Of a stretch of DNA of 64,000 bases, positions 60,100 to 64,000 are shown piece by piece (position 1 is the stretch's first letter; every line of letters starts with the position of its first letter). Both the position numbers and the translations under genes were made by a program. The notes beneath the pieces are model-generated. The model was given only the letters and a program-made list of their open reading frames with translations. It was not told the origin of the DNA and did no database searches. Source of the stretch: Spirochaetota bacterium (GTDB taxonomy: Bacteria > Spirochaetota > UBA4802 > UB4802). The stretch covers positions 62,001 to 126,000 of the forward strand of contig JBFLZD010000001.1 of NCBI GenBank assembly GCA_040756435.1, in the 5' to 3' direction.

Positions 60100-60306
60100 G
60101 TCTTTCTGAGCGAAGAATCTCAATAAAACTATGAGATTGCTTCGTCGCTAACGCTCCTCGCAATGACGGGATTGGCCGATGTGTCATTGCGAGCGTAGCG
60201 AAGCAATCTCATTGCTACAATCGGAAAGATTGCTTCGTCGCTAGCACTTCTGGCAATGACGCTATGGACAATCAGCATTATACAAATCTGCCTTTTGGGA
60301 CACCCC
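60100..60306. repeat. Dispersed repeat family 3, three units
   Basis: Contains CTGAGCGAAGAATCTCAAT, AGATTGCTTCGTCGCTAACG with CTCCTCGCAATGACGGG, then TCATTGCGAGCGTAGCGAAG with CAATCTCATT, and a third decayed unit, AGATTGCTTCGTCGCTAGCA with CTTCTGGCAATGACG. It ends TTTTGGGACACCCCCTTG. Neighbouring units alternate in direction and can pair into long hairpins. No gene lies in 59947-60318. Confidence 0.75.
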
Positions 60307-60318
60307 CTTGTCTATGTT

Positions 60319-61758
60319 TTAAAATAATTTTTTAAGCTTCTTTGTTGCCTTCTCTTTTGCTTTCTCAGTTCCTTTTTCTACTGCTTTTTGTGTAGTTTCT
60401 TTGGCTTTTTCTTTTGCCTTTTCCTTAGCTATATCTGCTACATCACCACCAATGTCCTTGATAACATCCATAAGCGAAGGAAGTTTTGGGGAAACCAGCT
60501 TTGTCTGTGGCTTATCCATTGTCCCGGTAACAAGGAATTGTAAAAATACTTTCCCGTCCTTATTTGTGAGATAACCAAAAGCTTTTTCGGCAACCGTATT
60601 TGATTTAACATATTTTGCAACATCACCCTTGATGAGCTTGGATGCATTCTTTTCAATCCCATTGTAAATGGATTTATTGTGTTTTTCATTGAGCGTCATG
60701 TCAACCTCAGCGTTAACTGCCTTTGTGTTGAGGTTTACATCAGCTTTGAAATTACCTGCATAGTCATCGGTGCTGATTTTCCCATTGGTGATTTTTAACA
60801 AACCGCCTTTATACCAGATATCTACATAGCCATTTTTCCATTTTACATCTTTTGATAAAAAGTCAAACTTGCCGGCATAATTAGCTAACGTCTCATTGCT
60901 CTTGATTGCATCAAATATCTGTAAACCGGTCATGGTTCCGTAAGGGCTTCCCGCTTTGAGTGAAATTTCTGGATTCAATATTCGTGTTTTCAGGTCAAAT
61001 GGTTTTACCGTTCCACGTGATGCTAATGCAATATCAAATGATTCAACACTACCACCACTAGTTTTTCCTATAGTTTTGATGCCTATATCCAGTTTTAACT
61101 TCACCTGATTTTTCTTTTCCAGATCTTTTGGGTCTATTTCAATGTCGTGCACTAATGCATTGAGGTTATACAATTGCAGTGTTTGCTGCAAAGACTGATC
61201 TACAAATGTTATCACACCTTTTTCAATACCAACTTTACCTATAGTAATGCTTATTGGCAGCGTATCGGCAGTTAAAGGTTTTGAAGGTTCTTCTTTCTTA
61301 ACTTCTTCAACCTTCTTTTCCTCTTTAGATGGTTTCATTAAATCAGAAAAATTGAATGTCCCACTCTGATAGCGGGTAATGTTTATCTTTGGTCCTGTTA
61401 GTAAAAGTTCACGAAGCTCAAATTTACCCTGTAGCAAAGGCAAAAATTTTAATTTAAATGTAAAAGAGTCAAGCCCAACAAATAGATCGCCTTTTTCTAC
61501 TGGCTTCCCTTTGAGTGCTTCTAACTGTTTGGGTGTTTTAAAGTTTGATATTGCAACACCTTTAACTTCAATGCCCGAAACAACGCTGAATATACTGACA
61601 TCAATCTTTTCAATGGTTACATGGCGGTTAAGTGCCTTCTCCATCTGCTGTGCAATCATATCTTTAGTAACAACCAGCATAAGTACAATGCTTGCAATAA
61701 TTACCAGTGCAAATATGCTACCAATAACTATCGCTACCCATTTAAATATTTTTTTCAT
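60319..61758 (-). CDS. AsmA-like protein
   Basis: A 479-residue protein with the start at 61758 after GGAGG (the upstream extension has no ribosome site). One N-terminal transmembrane helix (about 6-30) anchors a large periplasmic strand-rich part with AsmA-type features: HVTIEKIDVSIFSVVSGIEV (about 47-66) and FELRELLLTGPKINI. The last 40 residues are a Lys/Glu-rich helix (KEKAKEKAKETTQKAVEKG). AsmA-like proteins support lipid transport to or assembly of the outer membrane. Confidence 0.85.
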   Translation of the reverse strand: MKKIFKWVAIVIGSIFALVIIASIVLMLVVTKDMIAQQMEKALNRHVTIEKIDVSIFSVVSGIEVKGVAISNFKTPKQLEALKGKPVEKGDLFVGLDSFTFKLKFLPLLQGKFELRELLLTGPKINITRYQSGTFNFSDLMKPSKEEKKVEEVKKEEPSKPLTADTLPISITIGKVGIEKGVITFVDQSLQQTLQLYNLNALVHDIEIDPKDLEKKNQVKLKLDIGIKTIGKTSGGSVESFDIALASRGTVKPFDLKTRILNPEISLKAGSPYGTMTGLQIFDAIKSNETLANYAGKFDFLSKDVKWKNGYVDIWYKGGLLKITNGKISTDDYAGNFKADVNLNTKAVNAEVDMTLNEKHNKSIYNGIEKNASKLIKGDVAKYVKSNTVAEKAFGYLTNKDGKVFLQFLVTGTMDKPQTKLVSPKLPSLMDVIKDIGGDVADIAKEKAKEKAKETTQKAVEKGTEKAKEKATKKLKKLF

Positions 61759-61894
61759 AGATATCCTCCAAAAAAAATAGTTTAATACCTCAATATGAAA
61801 AGAGGTTGTATTGGATAATGATTTGTTACAGGATATTTTATAAAAATTATTATTGCAATAGTGCAAGAAAAATCAATACAATTTTTATAATTTA

Positions 61895-62015
61895 TGGGCA
61901 CCTCTAAAAAACTGCTTTCTTCTGAAATTATTCATATAATAGAATAGAAAGTGGTTTTATACAATTATATTGTGCCCAAAAGGGAACATCAAAATAACAG
62001 TTTTTAGAAGTTCCC
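61895..62015 (+). repeat. Dispersed repeat family 1, copy B (MITE-like)
   Basis: A 121-bp element in the same orientation as the copy at 41174, with TGGGCACCTCTAAAAAACTG at the left and CAGTTTTTAGAAGTTCCC at the right, plus the inner AACTGCTTTC/GAAAGTGGTT pair. It fills much of the space between asmA and mscS. No gene lies in 61759-62075. Confidence 0.75.
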
Positions 62016-62075
62016 TTATTAATAAAGATTGGTAGTGTTGTATTTTTGGTAATTCAATTGTAAGGGGAGTAAACC

Positions 62076-63110
62076 ATGGGTGTACTACATGAATATTTTT
62101 TTATTTTTATCCCGTTAGTGTATTTTTGTGTTGGTTTTATTGTTTTGTTAGTTATCAAAAAAATAGTATTTTCTATTTTAACAAAATGGGCTGCCTCTAC
62201 AATCTGGGATATTGACGATATAATAATTGATTCATTGAAAAAACCTGCTTTCTTTGTTGTTCTTGCTCTTGCCATTCTTATTGCTTCACAGTACACAACG
62301 CTATCAGAAAAATGGCAAATGCTGATAACAAAAAGTGTCAATGTCATTATTATTTTTGCCCTTACTCTTGGCATAGCTAATATAGTTGGATCGTTATTAC
62401 AAAAATATGTCAAAACTGCAAATATACCGCTGGCACCTACGGGTTTAACCTATATTATCATCAAGGGTTTATTTGTACTTATAGGGATTTTAATTATCCT
62501 TAATTACTTAGGGATATCAATAGCTCCCATACTGACAACCCTTGGAGTAGGTGGTTTGGCAGTTGCTTTGGCACTTCAGGATACATTGTCTAATCTCTTT
62601 GCTGGCATTCAAATATTAATTGAGCGTTCTATACGTGTAGGTGATTTTGTTAAAATTGAAGAAGGGATAGAAGGATATGTTGAGGATATAACCTGGCGTA
62701 CTACACGAATCAGAATGCTTCCAAATAACATGATTATAATACCCAATAGCAAAGTAGCTCAGAGCATGATTACAAATTTCTATCTACCTGTTCCTCATTT
62801 AGCTTTGCGTATTCCTATAAGTGTGAGCTATAGCTCTGATCCCCAGCATGTTGAACATATCATACTTGATGAAGTGAAAAAATCAGCAAGCACTATACAA
62901 CAGCTTATTATGGATCCAGAGCCTGTTGTTCGTTTTATGCCCGGTTTTGGCGATAGTTCCCTGGATTTTACCCTTATAGTATATGTAAAAGAATATGCTG
63001 ATCAGTTTCCTGTTCAGTCTGAATTGCGTAAGCGAATATTTAATCGCTTTAGAGAAGAAGGTATTGAAATACCATTTCCACAACGTGTTATTCATATTAC
63101 TAAAGAATAA
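62076..63110 (+). CDS. Small-conductance mechanosensitive channel (MscS family)
   Basis: A 344-residue membrane protein with four or so transmembrane helices. The pore helix and following domain are clear (TLGVGGLAVALALQDTLSNL, FAGIQILIERSIRVGDFV, about 160-195), then EGYVEDITWRTTRIRMLP and IIPNSKVAQSMITNF of the beta domain and a cytoplasmic cage. It releases solutes under hypo-osmotic shock. AAGGGGAG precedes the ATG. Confidence 0.93.
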   Translation: MGVLHEYFFIFIPLVYFCVGFIVLLVIKKIVFSILTKWAASTIWDIDDIIIDSLKKPAFFVVLALAILIASQYTTLSEKWQMLITKSVNVIIIFALTLGIANIVGSLLQKYVKTANIPLAPTGLTYIIIKGLFVLIGILIILNYLGISIAPILTTLGVGGLAVALALQDTLSNLFAGIQILIERSIRVGDFVKIEEGIEGYVEDITWRTTRIRMLPNNMIIIPNSKVAQSMITNFYLPVPHLALRIPISVSYSSDPQHVEHIILDEVKKSASTIQQLIMDPEPVVRFMPGFGDSSLDFTLIVYVKEYADQFPVQSELRKRIFNRFREEGIEIPFPQRVIHITKE

Positions 63111-63224
63111 GGAAACCTCAAAAACTATTTTTTTAGATGTTCCCTTGTGGGTACATTACGTAGGATAAAACCGCTTTCTTTTTATTGCTTTCATAATGAT
63201 AAAAGCGGTTTTTAGATGTGCCCA
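63111..63224 (-). repeat. Dispersed repeat family 1, copy C (MITE-like, inverted)
   Basis: The same element as at 41174 and 61895, in the opposite orientation: GGAAACCTCAAAAACTATTT at the left, AAAAGCGGTTTTTAGATGTG and CCCA at the right, with AAACCGCTTTC inside. The left end starts immediately after the mscS stop. No gene lies in 63225-63501. Confidence 0.75.
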
Positions 63225-63501
63225 TAAACATTGTTGACATTTTGATTTTGGTATACAAATGTGTTTGTTAATATGATTAAGAATAATTTGTAATCTGATT
63301 GATAGTATATAGTACGGAGATGTTCACTATACCAGTGAAAGTGTTAAGTTGACATGTAATTATAAAAATCAAGTAGCAAAAGTTATCCTGAACTTAAGAT
63401 ATTTGGGGCTGATTTGATTCAATATTGTAATAAAGCCATAGATTATGAATCAAATTTGGAATAACATTTATAATAATGATATTGTCAGGTAAGGGAGTCT
63501 T

Positions 63502-64000
63502 ATGAAATCAAAAGTAGTCATTATAATCAGCATAATTGCATTAACCGTGTATGCTTTTTTTACTGGATGTAAATCAACACCTCACTACAAACTGGCACAA
63601 TTTATAAGCCCTGCAACCTGTGGTGGATGCCATGATGAGATATATGAACAGTGGAAAAACTCAATGCATAACTTGGCCCAAAAGGATATCATTTATAAAG
63701 AGTATGCTTCATTTTATTTAGATGATATAAAAAAACAAAATCCTATAAACAAGGATGAACTTGAAGAGGCAGAAAGCTGTGTTAAATGTCACATACCGGT
63801 AGGCTTTATTACTGGCAAGCCAGTAACAGTGACCGAAGAGCTATCAATGGAAACCGAATTGCCTGAAATAACAAAAGAAGGCATTCAGTGTGATTACTGC
63901 CATGTAATCGTTGATGCCAAGAAAAACTATAATGCACATTTTACTTATAAGCCAGGCAATGGTGAAGCAGACCCCGGTGTAAAGTATGGACCATTTAAGG
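63502..64000 (+). CDS. Multiheme c-type cytochrome lipoprotein, 3' end outside window
   Basis: The first 166 residues of a cytochrome of the c554/multiheme type, preceded by AAGGGAG. A lipoprotein signal ends with FFTGCKS (lipid on Cys 23 or so). Three CXXCH heme sites are visible: CGGCH, CVKCH and CDYCH, the first within SPATCGGCHDEIYEQWKNSM, which is typical of cytochrome c554-like proteins. The gene runs off the right edge. It would carry electrons in the periplasm, like the tetraheme cytochrome at 19691. Confidence 0.88.
   Translation, partial: MKSKVVIIISIIALTVYAFFTGCKSTPHYKLAQFISPATCGGCHDEIYEQWKNSMHNLAQKDIIYKEYASFYLDDIKKQNPINKDELEEAESCVKCHIPVGFITGKPVTVTEELSMETELPEITKEGIQCDYCHVIVDAKKNYNAHFTYKPGNGEADPGVKYGPFK

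Noticed and set aside
46755-60306. CRISPR array
   Set aside because: The family 3 repeats are inverted rather than direct, irregularly spaced and lack constant-length spacers; no cas genes are present.

Overview
The window looks like chromosomal DNA of a low-GC (roughly 35-40%), Gram-negative, anaerobic or microaerobic bacterium. A member of the Spirochaetota is the best guess, with low to moderate confidence. The pointers are a C-type-lectin diversity-generating retroelement (DGR) of the kind known from Treponema and phages, a 7TMR-DISM adenylate cyclase, a DUF1564-like small protein, outer-membrane barrel proteins and multiheme cytochromes. No rRNA or tRNA gene was seen. All family names come from reading translated sequences by eye; no database was searched.

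Region 1 (1-12.2 kb) is the tail module of a contractile-tail prophage, already in progress at the left edge. In order it has a neck protein, sheath (DUF3383), tube (DUF3277), tail assembly chaperone with a likely frameshift extension, tape measure, Dit-like protein, baseplate plug, hub, spike, gp25/gp46-like wedge, baseplate J and a DUF2612-like protein. It ends in a complete DGR: a fibre protein whose last about 110 bases are the variable repeat (VR), an Avd accessory protein, a template repeat (TR), a structured spacer and a reverse transcriptase. VR and TR differ at 14 of 110 positions, and 13 of these are adenines in TR, the signature of adenine-specific mutagenic retrohoming. The retroelement therefore probably retargets the receptor-binding tip of the phage tail.

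Region 2 (12.2-14.5 kb) is accessory DNA: a 5'-truncated DUF5655-like gene, a cysteine-less carboxymuconolactone-decarboxylase-fold protein, a HEAT-like protein and a broken small gene. Two imperfect palindromic spacers resembling integron attC sites separate them.

Region 3 (14.5-32 kb) is ordinary chromosome: a ClpX-like unfoldase, MBL hydrolase, secreted HExxH protein, phospholipase-C-like protein, c-type cytochrome, MORN lipoprotein, CutA, thioesterase, hemolysin III, PTS IIA-RuvB, YedF, a 1236-residue FAD/Fe-S oxidoreductase, a decayed CoA-transferase, a cold-shock protein and an HpcH-like aldolase.

Region 4 (32-46.5 kb) holds a CPBP protease, a three-gene envelope operon (lamin-tail, barrel plus helix-hairpin-helix, barrel), LarE, a glycosyltransferase, CapA, a deacetylase-fold hydrolase, a nucleotidyltransferase pair, and a TetR-SCP2-M24-YjbQ group divergent from an ADP-forming acyl-CoA synthetase. 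The TetR gene has an 11-bp-arm palindromic operator.

Region 5 (46.5-64 kb) holds an MFS symporter, an SRPBCC-XPB helicase-DUF4015 hydrolase operon, barrel proteins, a 7TMR-DISM cyclase, a crotonase, AsmA, MscS and the start of a multiheme cytochrome. Its intergenic spaces are full of small dispersed repeats of at least three families, two of them MITE-like with terminal inverted repeats. Over the whole window the octamer CGATAGTT is strikingly frequent on both strands.
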